A stretch of 44,535 nt of DNA from an uncultured Prevotellaceae bacterium. GTDB taxonomy: Bacteria > Bacteroidota > Bacteroidia > Bacteroidales > Bacteroidaceae. Under the pieces are notes generated by a model. The model saw only the letters and a program-made list of their open reading frames with translations, was not told the origin of the DNA and ran no database searches. Each line of letters opens with the position of its first letter. The first letter of the stretch is position 1. The stretch covers positions 1 to 44,535 of the forward strand of contig CACWLC010000019.1 in assembly GCA_902761605.1 (NCBI GenBank), in the 5' to 3' direction. Of the stretch, positions 44,495-44,535 are shown in pieces. A program made the translations under genes and the position numbers.

Positions 44495-44535
44495 CATGTA
44501 AAACACGAACTTTGTTCCCTTCGAGCCTACACCGT

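Overview
The window looks like a chromosome segment of a Prevotella-like member of the Bacteroidales (Bacteroidota). The evidence is: promoters of the TTTG / 19-20 bp / TAnnTTTG type, weak Shine-Dalgarno sequences, a Bacteroidales HU-like protein followed by a 'smalltalk' peptide, a Porin_10-type putative porin, MenA, DUF4468 and DUF6266 proteins, and an AraR-type Nudix regulator. Genus-level placement is inferred from protein style, not from a search.

Layout. Positions 1-7.9 kb hold ordinary chromosomal genes: an HU-like protein with a chitobiase-like C-terminal domain plus smalltalk; a secreted FISUMP-like protein; a DUF4468 / small membrane protein / putative porin operon; menA facing an HD-domain hydrolase from fully overlapping promoters; and an RluA pseudouridine synthase coupled to a 50-aa membrane protein. 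Positions 7.9-12.8 kb hold an ABC-F ATPase, grpE, dnaJ and folC. Positions 12.8-16.5 kb hold a galactose set (mutarotase, FucP/GluP-type MFS transporter, galactokinase).

Positions 16.6-28.3 kb are a complete L-arabinose unit: lipoprotein mutarotase, SSS sugar symporter, AraR, AraD, AraA, AraB, exported GH51 arabinofuranosidase, transketolase and RpiB. Together they would release arabinose outside the cytoplasm, import it, convert it to xylulose 5-phosphate and feed the pentose-phosphate pathway. A strong palindrome and a second short palindrome precede the unit and are candidate AraR sites or, for the first, a terminator.

Positions 28.3-31.6 kb hold two envelope proteins, a PepD-type dipeptidase and a lipoprotein. 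From about 31.7 kb to the end the character changes. Intact genes (thioesterase, HigA, YqiA-like esterase, PHP phosphatase, double GNAT, DUF6266, DUF3089, GH3, AzlC) are interspersed with many gene relics. Most relics keep the two ends of a protein joined in frame with the middle lost: hsp20, a vWA protein, an APH-like kinase, azlD, a flavin reductase joined to a cyclophilin, and a lipoprotein joined to a smalltalk tail. The same region carries three copies of a hairpin repeat with covarying stems and a constant 3' tail (one apparently inserted at the azlC/azlD junction), and a 57-bp repeat next to two hsp20 relics. These are the least explained parts of the window. No CRISPR array, rRNA, tRNA or intact transposase was seen.
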